The notes under the pieces were generated by a model. It was not told where the DNA came from. It saw only the letters and a list, made by a program, of their open reading frames with translations, and made no database searches. Source: Promethearchaeota archaeon (GTDB lineage: Archaea > Asgardarchaeota > Lokiarchaeia > Sigyniarchaeales > SOKP01). Taken from it: a stretch of 64,000 bases of DNA. Position numbers and translations under genes: made by a program. The stretch is taken from the NCBI GenBank assembly GCA_030603385.1, contig JAUVXW010000007.1, positions 1-64,000 of the forward strand, read 5' to 3'. Below are positions 35,401-40,034 of the stretch, one piece after another. How positions within the stretch are numbered: the stretch's first letter is position 1; each line of letters begins with the position of its first letter.

Positions 35401-38400
35401 TCATTACTTATGCAATTTGCAATGCAATCCATTCATATATACAAGAAAGAGACCAAAACTATTACATTCGCTCTCAGACTTTTCACAATGTCAATTATGA
35501 AGGCGAAGTGAAATTATCTGATAAACTAATGAAAGATCGCTATTTTGGCGATATGATGACTGATGCCTTGTTAGATAGTGGCAGTGGAGTATATGCCCCT
35601 GTAAGGGCTGAAACCGATAAACACGCGTATTCTGGTGAAGTTGTCCTTGCCCCTCGCGGCAAATCAAAGACTTCTCTAAGTATAACGCTTGATGTTTCAT
35701 TTAAGCATTTAGCTTTGGATTATTCTCAACAAACTCGTGGTTATTTCACATATTCTGATCTTGACGATCCTCGATTTATTTCGTTCTATCACGAGGGTAA
35801 TGAGGTTTTCATAATTCCGAGAAACGATAAGAGTAAGTATATGAGTAATTCAATTATGTATTTAGAAGATACGGTCCACAACACGACTATAGCGAATGAT
35901 GATACCCATTATGATAGCATTACTCCTTATATGGTTTATGGCGATGGCACGTTTGTTCCAGTACTTCAATTTGCCGATTCGGAAGGAGCTATCCCAGTTC
36001 CCGAATTCTACGACGAGTATCCAATTTTCTTATCCCCAGAACATTACGAGCTTATAAGCGAAGAATATCATTCAATCTATAAGATCTACGATGGTATTTC
36101 CAATACCATCCAGCTTATACCCGATTATAGTACTCATACTTTACATTCTGATATCGTATCATTTGACGCATATCTCTCTGATGGACAAGGTACTGAAATT
36201 CCCATTGGAAATTATAAGAACTCTGATAGTTATGAGTCCTTTACCTTTAACAGCACTTCAGGGAAAGTAGTTCTATCACCCCAACAAGTAAATCATTTAG
36301 ATGATTATTTAGACAACTATGAAGGTGATGCATATATTGTCCTTGAGTTTTTCATTGAGAAATATAGATCAGTTGATGATTTAAGAGATCTTACCGCCGA
36401 AGAAGTGGAGAACATTGCAACCATGCAATCTGCTCACGCTAATATCTTAGAATATATGTATCAGCATACCATAGCCACGAAGACTCAGCAAAAGTTAAGC
36501 GAAGCAGCATACACGGTACTTGTGACCGTTATAAGCACACTACCTTTTGCAATAGCTGGTGCTTTTAGTAAAGGATTGATACAATTACCTAAAATGGTTA
36601 TATTCGAGACGTTTGAAGAATTGTTCATTGATCCATGGATCGAATCGTATGTTTCTGGTTATGCAGAAGAACATGGATGGAGCACATTAGGAAAGTCACT
36701 TGCCGTAAGCTTTGCTGAAAGTAGCAGAGAGACATTTGGAAGCACGATATCCAGAGGACTTAAACAAGTTTTCTCGATAAATCAACAAGCTTCACAGAGT
36801 ATTAATTCAGAATCACAATCGCAAGCTCAATCAGTACAGTCGGCAAGTCAGCTAAAAGCAGATCGTAAATCAGCAACACTTCAATCGGTTTCTCAAATAG
36901 CATTATCGACAATCATACTCTTTGCGGGCTTTATATCACCAATTGCTGTCATATTTGGCACTTATGCCACTCAAGTTGGAATGGGTGTTATGTCGACAGT
37001 TAAAGAAGTTCGATACAAGCATTTGCTTAATAAGATTATTGACTCATATTCAGAAGCCAATGTACAGGATCTTTTAAGCATACTTGCCCCATCAAAAGTA
37101 TCTGATGCACAGACCAACTTAGTTCATAACGAATTAAGCCCTATAATAAGTAAAGAGCATAGTTTAATTACTGATGAGCAGAAGAATAAAGGTAAATCTG
37201 AAAATTTACTACAAAAAACTTTTGCGTGGGTAAAACAACATAAGAAACAAATTGCAATGTATGCCGGAGTTGCCATTACTGGATTTCTTGCCTCTCAAGG
37301 TATTAATGCTCTTTTTTCTGATTCTATGTTTGGAAGTCTTGCTGGTAGTGTTACCAGCATGGGACTCGGTACAATTGGGATGGTTAAACAAGAGTCTACT
37401 TCTGATAAAAATACCAAAAAGGTTAAGATCCAACAGACTCTAGACGGTAAATCCTTACTTCCTTCTAAAGTAGATAGAATAATTTCAAGAGAATTTGGAG
37501 GAAAAAAACATTATACTCAGGAATATATGAAAAATCTTTGGAAATTAGGTAAAACTGATGGGAAGGATGGTAATTACATTTTTGGTATGATTTATCAGTG
37601 GACTCATGAGAAAAGCGGTAAAGTTTATGTATATCCAGGAAGAACGGAAAGGCGTAGAGGTACTCCAGATTATCGACCATATTCATCCATTTCTGTAAGG
37701 TTTGATGAGGAAATTAGGACCGCTATTGAGAGCAAAATAGGAGAATTACAGAGAAGGAAATGTAAAATGTATTACGATATGCGACTAGTATTTGATAGTG
37801 CTGGTAAAGGTCAAAAAGGTATTAATGCAATTATAAAGAATTTTAAGCTCGAAATTGTGGAATTGCAAGTAATGTCAGAAACTTATGAGAAAGATAAAAT
37901 AATAATTGAACAGCTTGAAGATTATTGGTCGGATGTGGCAATTTCGAAGGGCTATGAATTATACACTAAAGCAGGTGGTAGAATTGGAGCCCATGTTTCA
38001 GAGCTAAAGGGAGCACACGGTAGAAAAGCTGCTCACAAAAAAGTTAGGGATATGATACGACACGGATTTTCTAAAAAAGATATTGCTCAATATTTCGAGA
38101 TGCCTTGGAGTCCCATAACTCACGGTTCAATGGCTCTTAATTATTTACTTCGTGAGGCTTTAGACGGTAAATCTTACACTAAGGTAAGAAACGAAGAGAT
38201 TAGTTCAGAAATTCTAGACCTTATAGATAATGGAGTCCTCACAATTCCAGATCTTGCTTCATATTTTAAGGGTATGACTCCCAAAGATATTTTTAATTTT
38301 TTACGAACCAGACATTTTCCACAAGGAAACTTATATCTTAATGGATTGATTAGTTCTGCAATCTTTAAGCTAAAGCAAGATAAAGTTTTCGACAAATATG

Positions 38401-38702
38401 ATCCTGTATTCACATATCACGATATATTAAATGAATTAGGTATAAGAACTGGAGATCTTTTGCTTACTGAATATATGAAAAGAGAAATGAAGACTATAAC
38501 TAAAATCACAGAAGATGATCTAATCTCTTGGTTAAAACCTTATGCTAGAATGCTAATTAAGAATTCCAATAGTGCTTCTGAATTGTTAGACTTACTAAAT
38601 TGGGACGAAGGTTTGACAGAAGATTATAGGGTCCATAAGTTGTTTGGGATGGATTTTAAACAAGCTAAGATGACTTTTACTAGTGGGGTTCTGAATAAAT
38701 AA
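11406..38702 (+). CDS. Giant surface protein with C-terminal GIY-YIG nuclease-like and HTH region
   Basis: One open frame of about 9,098 residues. The start at 11406 is preferred over 11349 because GAGGTG lies 7 bases before it and a TATA-like box sits too near 11349. Residues 37-182 hold five hydrophobic segments, then a vast beta-rich part with many N-x-S/T sequons. Within it are Ig/Big-like patches, a LamG-like patch (about 2590-2740), an FG-GAP-like ALDLNGDERTDLVFSS (about 1735) and calcium-loop motifs (DLDADGIPDK near 7604, DENNDGRYS near 7824). Late hydrophobic segments lie near 7965, 8369, 8498 and 8616, with a Ser/Gln-rich linker near 8460. Residues about 8720-8830 resemble a GIY-YIG domain (FGMIYQWTHEKSGKVYVYPG, then RTE). 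Helix-turn-helix segments follow (8876-8918 and beyond). Probably a cell-surface adhesin or polymorphic-toxin-like protein; the function is inferred. Confidence 0.8.
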   Translation: MELVEKSSNIDELIEHHCQKKIRLPKIQLNYSNKAKGITCFASFFLFLIGFILSGNDIQSKIIITGGYLFFFYLNLPRFSDSGIKKDYYAALHEYVIKRTDFLNLDSKKALICLTSYLISSIFSLLSIYVFNNIEAFLISFFIFLIVLKVYMPDLTNYRKKNVRFLAIIIIFSLILFPMLISWESLGLKQEVCPSPSFGIYPQHQRRENNVIDLINLDYTENLNELTDITFNSLISIKFKTSCSTNKIITFHADLIPRNVSISGELNSEAKVLEKTHSFSSKQFKGPFSERDLYFKLDLSSTQTPVLPGKYQLDIFYIVQKGFTVGEHSSVHSYEINIQKEYVFFIEKYSADPGKSTRKGSIYTIENLDLPGWTTIFETRIEDSLGNPIPNGIVSLYTTDYKDGNIILKKTSDYQVGDDGFIYYKANSRYFGELTRGKLVFDGSQSLYYKTTTHLESAELSEDKFVHSSDYPTNGDFLYNGTQFKLEEVNQFKTRTHLLYFHDFSIKELQWVKSPNYCYYTGTSDFIYLNTKKSTDTYIESPIITYLGTKAELAYLSYRYQLYNYESLNDEIWVDLQSQLWRDGVIVHQQFDYKGFYNEKGGNWKTIETNLTNYFQEGGQQFKIKILANFTARSHHINEISIRFDYARLEVYHPPVYFRDFTFHNGFNEFTSPITETTESFYWDLNNTVSEEQFNAIIGNNFSLEAIPNGSSPNSFGILTKLKEKTEFSESEFLITNQINLDNLEFLKYENLSNCYLDLDAKLNLFSFINKNIAKKSTSLSGALETEMLVMTESFSDPDLVISSEIIYDDFANDYILKELNLRETWDKDFGELFYNFDTLTNEIEVPNIDQYLQLSAKEQEDLFILFKNLYEEGYHKIYLVFKFKINIFNKIQDESLNNINVWFNRFQLCYRWMNFSGFFNQTYLLERDKDPFIFFEKLTSEANLNLLSDFGIEIEGRNDLISFSSLSDNYFGTLGVYDSFGKFTVDENNIKARTGIISPNLYSNNTNNYTLRAIIDFYPFLKCQEDIQLESIFHSFNSNKMNLNLEIFNQYEEKIATNYGNPYLMVRDLDVNDFASITNNNGEKYYFTIKPMKLHVYLHDIITSTDYIYLKLVSEFSDKFNSTITYEQGVFLDTVKLEFIQEETYFEEESYSEPINNHNNDYSSGAPIYFQDIPSFIENMSINDHNFEEIVFFNDHTNLTLDLKNNDNVSSVKIHAIKILGDPAFYTYIDQNKQWFNLIIKGTSSYPNSNSPYLTSDKLSYSFFDGYDLNGTFNYENVIHLDNYTIPFKDLNIIDIERIYTSQEISIPFYFDPIAQELTIDREYARYLNSSTNLILKGVKCDLGWNSSFSFEGEKWVLEEFNVVNYLSSVPEWFECLYGFENDESSEYVHYKQVDQYTKDMFEFYFSISYDNGSKKTTPIYNARYDNVKATGIFGKILTNSEGETKVNYHMLGETGNFRNIMFGTSNPEHRTLYFTLGYEIINVGDSEYYISSQFPSPLNKIRQIELYNQTNSKIGSMNLDYSSEPIRYFSLELDSKYFNEGFNWIKAIITDQADNNKIIYTSIYVYKELNYSLSQSLAFGDTIYYNQERNYTQDPHQFFGFLNNWVDNGRKSNITVEISYFNYNEQIWIPLGSTVSSDGSFTVDWHEIDESYRSLLPSQRGYLPVNLTYYERPPAYFYGDYGKFDSSNTLSPFLIDETGKIYIYHFNHFKDKWIINKTIGLGVSLNDNTVSALDLNGDERTDLVFSSKTQEDNRIHFYIYNSETKIFDFNQTINIQKDISYSQALAKPVIRDYLFDFTDGTTPVLYLCISNTSNDVNFILKLSFDFYLNFVQESITQIPANYLITKLSLIKDRLFIGAISPQRQAKVQSSIFTLDPKLLINSTEIFEDSIEGIVAEISYFKAQVGEMLVLGISKDQYNEDDIILYYLFDEVEKSWKRPALIFNPNSDIFFNDSLDFRIRAIVTSKEEHLESLYIASNHGVFRTIITTEIFEEDIIPIYYSVDTVRISDLLAYKEENEDYIQLPLTNYPITSIINVYKVEKCYYDEIYIFNRIERLDENGYSISNDRRSLMCYPERGNWTLNTLLNSDLYYEIRYYYEATLKEASGYISSRIKKEEHSHSTDIIASTSEMKAEDLRFQLKNIYDNSWTLNYGTNYEDWNYQTIPVTSGLPFIIRYGSLEGSGITSVSQLSTLTEYNNKRINYGTITTTSDMVSTSTELSQFETGQDFKDPNNYQYPYSNSYIDSVWVEDLDLSSSIDFRTDMGDYTELLGDMGNIADDILPSTVANTVAYQPEIINVAVSVSGGGTPTVKDDQDQDVTTNNQRIQILKNKGNYLQVYESNNADLGLYIDVMFQLDDNEDYKSIKCILVSTAFAQIIVPTGNYDPGGYVDYVKNMKVSLIDNENIEIGTFHTKDDIFENIFEASNLYVIDNDGLPNFDDDIYRKFKTYNFGKSIYSDPAYIEQGYYKVDNIPERANFLFPNKYNIHKITKGVFSRGANNQFRFYYYYHDDALYYEPESTYEEEHIYDYNYLRLDTSDTTNFVNDGKLKLRFSMAGYTGDLSKILRNELIVRHFNCTVFSDKDNLNNQNWDFSGDGYTSQDTDGGLILNSGSISLDDTNCPTKTYIDSNSDIKYRAVFRLQDTGNIVTFSVGSASYRYDTLDPNLPDKLSLQNGINTIEITYDAFNSWNLFINGENGTDGTGELEGWFNPNEFEPSGDFYPTISVGDNDEINLIEIKNQVFEKIDANYNGWSTDYNDSEELVVGGKGETYKDLTYSDISLQREIIYSFNNGLSNIKAVFEDLRLWSDLDYHTNIDEVSQQQYDTDFPLFISNIYNDDEYSGTFYTEPSNTFPISGIMPFPTDLDLNFPNFAPSMPDNIYILKVEPHFYFKYDYGTDAKLIVRLSNGLYIDAPLDNPYIGNQILQIDYLYDYILSDLQVYSSSNFQAEAFNYGFTYTDDLELSTTTIKIENCYGNVDIYMMQYKVYTTPKPNTFRDLLYNQEFNIPNNAVTEFYILDKYSNKQLISNNVNFKSAGSYIKALLNNSGNINYNPENNLENIIYKNSFGQNALSFNIKANINYPDFADDSETIRAFNKINDFKIVPKLKPKEGNGLSNPDPDDPTPYPYGSSWWHQQELVVPLPFNLTFNEFSSQDFNDLSELVFDVEFNLSLLGFSSFAWRPNLKIYDYSTKEWISYVENITSGGKILWNWKNDYITNNTYDRIQLYHEPNRYFQIFNGNSHNCEFSFRFTREAYPNLDQLLQSSGNSVSITLMCEAYIIPGVYKDGGWNIEFENSTHPFNRKEISSKIILKNSSIRRFRKTEIYKKNIFYSNNFHNGKPFDKPSNSYIDLKTLLGGNSFDDIAGICTVYGIKQKPLIIVPLDSNQWDFNRTLGRLQLSNEVLLNFDYFNFTMELWSDFLSLGGNKFEPNKSLFENITLIEKIIGVRNDGSIQWFTKNYENGLFSYTQEEPYYIHLNQDDSIDHITFASHINLSEFIRIRGVVQDIGNYRSSLYKEKISLLHTDHLRFPFDFSSIDNLEFQDLRLNCAFESGFISDESINNIFSDSYYSVYIDFYKTVDEYWDSNPENMSYIGRYNVLNNLLFNSSDFRYHSFTLSGIDLMNLSLDTSRLFGSFQQNNTLILKITSEFRGSHQGKWLEGDFAFEVKDASLKIHMEDGNYSELEELVASSAFIQNFPIPDLSSIEAISFQINYSEIPQIATSAFIIGNNNGIYPLQQYEIFKGPSVIQIQFFNPELEKWIIVDSVIYDLGDENLYTFLYLIDKHSTDLTQFDCLKDNKSTYQLRYRLVIDKIFTDKACFVEVKFRMEDVKLQIYYMPESNTNELNPKLFFSADITDLLTVGDYPMQNYIEDLFISLNFNYGISLSNQAKDYFNQYAFYTETIKLFIFDENNNRRLIGNPNSIINLKKIAKDSLYEYIKYRNGKYYIDFLLDYKWQLKQFQSYQCNSIFNVNAYIKLIKFSIQAQVASVKKELISPNDIGENSVLFTGDITSDGIVDIGFSGGFLEKKENNERIYLKYSFSYVFDSNYNNEFDNTDPQITFAEFIFDLRFTCNESSTYLFTDMGLPFKKLILGNEKVLNLTTNGRVDKASLYLSSPVQKIGEFSRVNGTKNKFVYNWTNIRTLLEPYYTTGDEIEIIINVFDSSSKINDTLRYTCLLDFEPPEVKVKIGDGATNYSSKNCATPWTRYIVDIYDNLENILNHSHYYYSEILRNYFQVKVFEISNNLVCKTGFIPLDRTIGNLNDLHIPIKNYENPDEYYYVVEFKTVDAAGNVGINSSYLGDKCKLFVSNELYIEFNDILIDVNELFQNSNDFLNFTLIDANQNNVINASLFAKSGNYYLKNPVWNESTQTYYIEFENILDLVIHSENIFDQEIISNYYLDNNLNWEVNNDDCYAFVKHASQKDPLTLSYFLQKERTVLLNISNLETYKLIDFIRPNEVYCYVWNNVTKAYDIKHTFAQEDYTVSKNGSISWDTEIDFESMNLRGNQIIFTYFGSNYSNIIKDNRKNGMFFTILVPSLYSTHCTIDTLQIEFRDFEDNTFNYLMDSLDFDIYFQNATKYKKVIPGLGEMLQIPIYIDFSRLNSPDLQAQFNISHIHTITFGVFDAHIWPGDPVSFNQEYGYINLNYPYQVFGISEISFYDILTDGSNLTLQINDLNFKYSIDEYPITVNKFDAHITGLEILNDKTKLLYDQLNLIKFADILDVYFQINNDSELFPIYEMTTPLMGLVDILSNTIIGLSLMEWDLSIKKYHSRFTIAEDVMQDGLENYRLKLMFIPTDIENSINSTETLNIDLIPQTISKICLWNNREIIINDDYVFDLKTKFTLHYEEELQLKGYILDNSTYYREREIIPFKATDPLGDQKVQIYDIDLHGLIGESHFIDVNNFKVEFIDRASFNSIEILFEVVNGIVVVQSDIIENAWIEYFDYYHPQYPNKFVLKVKWNEKTPNILPFDTDLLLSYKVMQGKKIIPVTFEDSDDVLTPVDFWKYDYDTFKWVNSEIFTEVLNIKQTKENSSLFTGVDPNQIIRILGSSIGSGIITLVNVWQRVGTTFIVVDDSNYEYELIKVNGIDSLEVKYLGVNSVDLLVEYTFIPLIKLKHYAIDDLLADSYIKTWVNNHFFSIPMEVGVDYDIVGENKNQLIFYTFYTSVTPKFNLNNGWFIVYYGYLTEEINLVKNLILEFLDYDGFWKPIAKIPLTSTGDFDHRFYIGNGGLQIPLNEETIMRLTYLPLNLTSYCNQNSEVNYNFNCVYNTSHSVNELFTLFVEGKTSKINYIPTEFSKSFDRWAIIPERKYTTTTNPYESLHEGEEYTYLEFHRTITDNYEFTFQLTDGKGDFLANQLIWCEIGWKPKAGLNYKLVDWEDDYGQYIDSEALGTVWLKDEGEKMCYGPGILDYEYPISRMFTRPETWEFIDSETDTISEYSSYAWDYRISDSNGLVTFNFTFDDDYIRDHHKIFDNSLFNSGSVTFDSLDDYRLYIRVFHAPVVDINHMAFENSSSLVCSKGNNVFDMSRTSELHDYDISQTMFYSGSYAEGLISLYPEDIMLGVPNLLIYQLGSELDDIFSFNIEVAEANVIPDTEIMTINKLGKNFETDKLIPEYDNNSYLIEGMPIVATITDFSGNSPFAEGNVEFFEYVDEAGKAKLNISDYYMQQLSPGVYKVNIYAIPRTYTKSMYRFITLEVRPENWLKMGEPTMTLDLLNWYDSGWGGASFGSDYCFYEDIYPRLTGYLAANHSEEGLEDYVKFQLYAKLRDIDSTTDWDEVEWIELGDEDIYLSSLVYDGLYYFEYPLGFDGDMLIGKEIILNITADCTYNQTGMSAENRKQQLNILNLTLATSTIRRDAEVLRSYSDSDIHKVWIGDFSQYGVERYFEYVDTKDIYGIDAEDILLNLIGYVEESISIVEVKAIQNYREIILEENIDYDFEPNGYEIDIESSTLLDNHSDLVISYAIKVDANKVLEFTFSESSGFTHSSLILGTENNTIKLEKENYLGKFYSTFNETYRLDSSGSTYLSKSFTGITSDDFKIININSSNPYSIDILDDRILIDFDSMRNEDVAIEYGIATYQLDRGYQQFGMTLGNAVRKLSKFHSTHNILVFSDDIVNTVNLLTIPDDPQNPLESGDSKLLIPISKNNKTSISFTNLGLLYDSVLRGNFYLDDCILLGDIHDLKSVLATFTFTTEDGESYFDYVSIDPSTDNNKFDFEIDLQPIFCVKGYTTYDIEIDFLSYGDNKKFLQYILFEKFELTVDDRIIQTVDKPMLNKRSELDVAQTINTAHYAQIFTSRLDEAYNVPEDAWLTITIEGFDEYGELVKLYQNDQKKLAFEHVDNNEFYFQSLKSHDNRLVNSLGFHLNAYDLEIPKYIEGEINLYAGKGTHNDIDDESWMYWSTTEDFQFYPNEYNFTSFEFTGFTDRHFEVSLDLTHGGEFSDIINNKEWWRIKPFGITVQTEAGERYIDRNFFCSWQHDTSYPNKPIYTFSLLRDYYEYIGILSNTEVVVTYYYQKESLSYFTAYDEILYGNDYTFIIRNSQGSVISDIENIHSIEGNNITFTDKIKIFLEIGETFTIEYEFRTKKLLDTKHLLIEIQPWEMKFYNSFYPFSGGSIIAPLYYNLSANYQYQLALNYRLQEKDILTFSINLTSKDIQNDMVAYDFGYNNPIVDYDNTPVIIAYFYNEDNEKILIPDDCLHCTFNSIIIKMIKSKFALTEEDTINISIFPELHNKYQLFHNLIVDLVNDNIVLTNWTVFQDPQNNLIPNYESPYFIFEVDPYETTNKGKVKEIYAILNETNYLTYYLTEDLNDPINGWKYFDTLIMKLGFLNPEVLDYLEVSFYYENNGKQLIGSVNVTIDMIDTESGAVYIRLPESTDFNKFTIQNGAQIVFRPVFRTPSEFQGFYYQDGYPTIQLVEWNSNDVKDGFLEVELDSKIISENQSVYVFNDLMENMYEATEVNVETEEHEYDGSTEKFSLEFNTITIPEVFLDTNGNTIKMRDGDILFLKYKAFLEASIGITVEDMVLQRKPYFENYETNRYDIPIAEISLLGVNVDGNNYSIDDVFENREKLVAWETSLDITPFESELENTYKQQVFNISFADIKPEFKKLDEKNIENCYVTDIMITSNDPRYEIVVDSFFIFEFDENANIYDSDIFEIYPNNHMETFYFGNYSDIYSNSVILNTSEFLPIYQGIESVDETYYFEVFDNLDNWYYFGEHLIGEEISSGVYNITWNLQYCQEYYYAYINQYEDLSELYDYYNPHIDKLRYLYLTWADKNAWNEWQTIEQANVNISTLDITFEWCDETPEEYESVVYNQTLDEFEARHIAVEPIYPYDSSRKTDIFELSQDYSNAQDLDIYKITGYFFNETVKNFDPSISNIQLDKKSIEISAPSGFNLDNFEKIIVYLNFTEGAYSDYTQFRLLQNAIDNHPEAPSWTKNDSIYIDFEYTDIDYFLLLEDYAVGSEDSMFEYFEYVRNDKFVSFDYSFSMLEEIDNFDSFTEVNDPSSVLELYDFDLDANHELVIQKDDVSNDGVFDSFKYGALNPAGEISFHTLVQEASSVQVYKDQSVDYSVSEGYQINWKDIWRKYYIFARRYLTTYTTVTNTISSAGKLIQKDLDADGIPDKEIFFRTSFSITEVITVTNETTHLHFKPTCHNPGGKRHDGYLTELRNSTTIYTDQSVSFMFKDFEGEEAVSIRLYEDIFPNELSEAYNLENNLYSITNDQNDEDPDNDITIDSPALEELLSLSHDTDPVSAIFDQVSIYENDEFDTENILAVNKSLTASGMYNAITGLGSQGSEHEFSVSVIEVKPNEGVYYDINTRFGPQKIEGSYYYYDENNDGRYSTIFVTDSNDNIIGIGFDNDKNLIFEPNSRQFVEKHIIKGGAFGWKKYDYLTGEEYYVVENYIKNKLVFFQDEDRYEGYFLEPTLSDSLFDIWKMQYNAGSSKLIKEQMSITSHQFLSSITPSKIIGDIAWQIKAQTISAVVGGVLAGIVSIFTAGAGAKIAYYVGHFITYAICNAIHSYIQERDQNYYIRSQTFHNVNYEGEVKLSDKLMKDRYFGDMMTDALLDSGSGVYAPVRAETDKHAYSGEVVLAPRGKSKTSLSITLDVSFKHLALDYSQQTRGYFTYSDLDDPRFISFYHEGNEVFIIPRNDKSKYMSNSIMYLEDTVHNTTIANDDTHYDSITPYMVYGDGTFVPVLQFADSEGAIPVPEFYDEYPIFLSPEHYELISEEYHSIYKIYDGISNTIQLIPDYSTHTLHSDIVSFDAYLSDGQGTEIPIGNYKNSDSYESFTFNSTSGKVVLSPQQVNHLDDYLDNYEGDAYIVLEFFIEKYRSVDDLRDLTAEEVENIATMQSAHANILEYMYQHTIATKTQQKLSEAAYTVLVTVISTLPFAIAGAFSKGLIQLPKMVIFETFEELFIDPWIESYVSGYAEEHGWSTLGKSLAVSFAESSRETFGSTISRGLKQVFSINQQASQSINSESQSQAQSVQSASQLKADRKSATLQSVSQIALSTIILFAGFISPIAVIFGTYATQVGMGVMSTVKEVRYKHLLNKIIDSYSEANVQDLLSILAPSKVSDAQTNLVHNELSPIISKEHSLITDEQKNKGKSENLLQKTFAWVKQHKKQIAMYAGVAITGFLASQGINALFSDSMFGSLAGSVTSMGLGTIGMVKQESTSDKNTKKVKIQQTLDGKSLLPSKVDRIISREFGGKKHYTQEYMKNLWKLGKTDGKDGNYIFGMIYQWTHEKSGKVYVYPGRTERRRGTPDYRPYSSISVRFDEEIRTAIESKIGELQRRKCKMYYDMRLVFDSAGKGQKGINAIIKNFKLEIVELQVMSETYEKDKIIIEQLEDYWSDVAISKGYELYTKAGGRIGAHVSELKGAHGRKAAHKKVRDMIRHGFSKKDIAQYFEMPWSPITHGSMALNYLLREALDGKSYTKVRNEEISSEILDLIDNGVLTIPDLASYFKGMTPKDIFNFLRTRHFPQGNLYLNGLISSAIFKLKQDKVFDKYDPVFTYHDILNELGIRTGDLLLTEYMKREMKTITKITEDDLISWLKPYARMLIKNSNSASELLDLLNWDEGLTEDYRVHKLFGMDFKQAKMTFTSGVLNK

Positions 38703-38807
38703 TCAATAAATCCCCTCTTATATTATGTTATATAAAACTTGCTTACTGTCAAGAGATTTAAATAATAATGATGATACAATCTTAATAGGAATACGGTAAT
38801 AAATATT

Positions 38808-39668
38808 ATGGCAAGGAGCGATGTAGGTATACTAGAAGATGACGAAGAGGCTGATGTAGCAGGATTTATGTTAGAAGCTTGTGGAATAGACTCTCCCGAT
38901 TTTTATCATAATAAAAGAATTTTAACTAGGGAGAATTTTGAAAAAAATTATAAATTCTTCGTCAAAATGGCAGAAAACCGTGGCTCGAGAAGAGCCTCAT
39001 ACTTTGTAATTGGTTATTTTGCCCTAATAACTGGGGGAAAAATAACTGAAGAACTTCGAAAAAAAATATTAGAGATAGCGAAATGGGAACACGAGGAGGG
39101 ATATTGGCAAGATAAGGAGTTTGCTCTCATGAGAAAGATTTACCTCGAAGACTTTCGAGAGAAAATTCGTATTCATAAAGCCGGAACAAAGCTACATCCC
39201 GCAATCTTTAAGTATAGCGGGAAGGACATGTCTGAATCAAGAGTCCTTATTGGTGTTAATAATATACTGAGTCTTTATGAAATTAATGACATAAAACATG
39301 TGAATTTAGATGGGTGGAATTTAACTTCTATTCCACATGAAATTTTTGAGCTTCAAAATCTTAAGTCATTAAGTTTAGAGTTTAATCAAATATCAGACAT
39401 TGATGATGAGATAACAAACTTAACAAAATTAAAGCATCTTTTTTTAGATTATAATCAACTTAAGTCAATTCCTGAGTCATTTGGAAAATTAGCATCACTT
39501 AAAAGCTTAAGTATCATACATAATAATGTAAATAGGTTACCAATATCATTGAAGAATCTAAAACACTTAAAGCATATTTATGTAAGAGGAACAGGAATAA
39601 ACCAAGCACCAAAGTTCCTTAAAGGCTCTAAGCTTGAACCTCTTAACGAGACAATTTACCTTAAATAA
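38808..39668 (+). CDS. Leucine-rich-repeat protein
   Basis: A 286-residue cytoplasmic protein. Residues 1-125 form a helical acidic domain (ILEDDEEADVAGFMLEACGI onward) loosely like DUF4259-type domains; residues 155-275 hold about five leucine-rich repeats with the L-x-x-L-x-L-x-x-N-x-[IL] pattern (LKSLSLEFNQIS, LKHLFLDYNQLK, LKSLSIIHNNVN). LRR proteins bind other proteins. The gene starts 105 bases after the giant gene on the same strand. It could be a partner or immunity protein, or simply one of the many LRR proteins of Asgard archaea. Confidence 0.7.
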   Translation: MARSDVGILEDDEEADVAGFMLEACGIDSPDFYHNKRILTRENFEKNYKFFVKMAENRGSRRASYFVIGYFALITGGKITEELRKKILEIAKWEHEEGYWQDKEFALMRKIYLEDFREKIRIHKAGTKLHPAIFKYSGKDMSESRVLIGVNNILSLYEINDIKHVNLDGWNLTSIPHEIFELQNLKSLSLEFNQISDIDDEITNLTKLKHLFLDYNQLKSIPESFGKLASLKSLSIIHNNVNRLPISLKNLKHLKHIYVRGTGINQAPKFLKGSKLEPLNETIYLK

Positions 39669-40034
39669 AAGGTGTAAATTAATTTTTTATTCTAAATTTT
39701 ACTTAAACCTTATCTTTCTTTAGACTTATTTTATTATTGAATTAGCTTTTGAGATGTTTACCAGAAATGAGTTATTAGAGAGAAGTTCTATTTTTTTTCA
39801 TTTGATCTTTTCCTTACCCATGAGGATTTAGGCTCAGAAGTAGGTAAGATAAAATTCCGTTTTTGAGGATTGCAATATTTTTTCCTACCAAGCAAATTGT
39901 TCTCGTTCTTTTTAACAAAGTTTCTTGACCGTAAGTAGGTTTGACGTAAATCGAAATCTTAATAAATAGAAAAGGATTTTATAATTTGGGAAAATTAGGA
40001 TAAGTTTCCATACATTTCTGTCAAACAATATAAA
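39669..40034. other. Intergenic region with short inverted repeat
   Basis: 366 bases without a gene. CTTACC at 39813-39818 and GGTAAG at 39843-39848 form a 6-bp stem, with an inner GAG/CTC pair, so a small RNA structure is possible. An AT-rich stretch near 39955-39985 can serve as promoter of the next gene. Nothing else is recognised. Confidence 0.35.

Noticed and set aside
11406..38702. An intein or self-splicing insertion inside the giant gene
   Set aside because: The nuclease-like region lies at the very C-terminus; no Hint-type splicing blocks with Cys/Ser start and HN-Cys end could be found around it.
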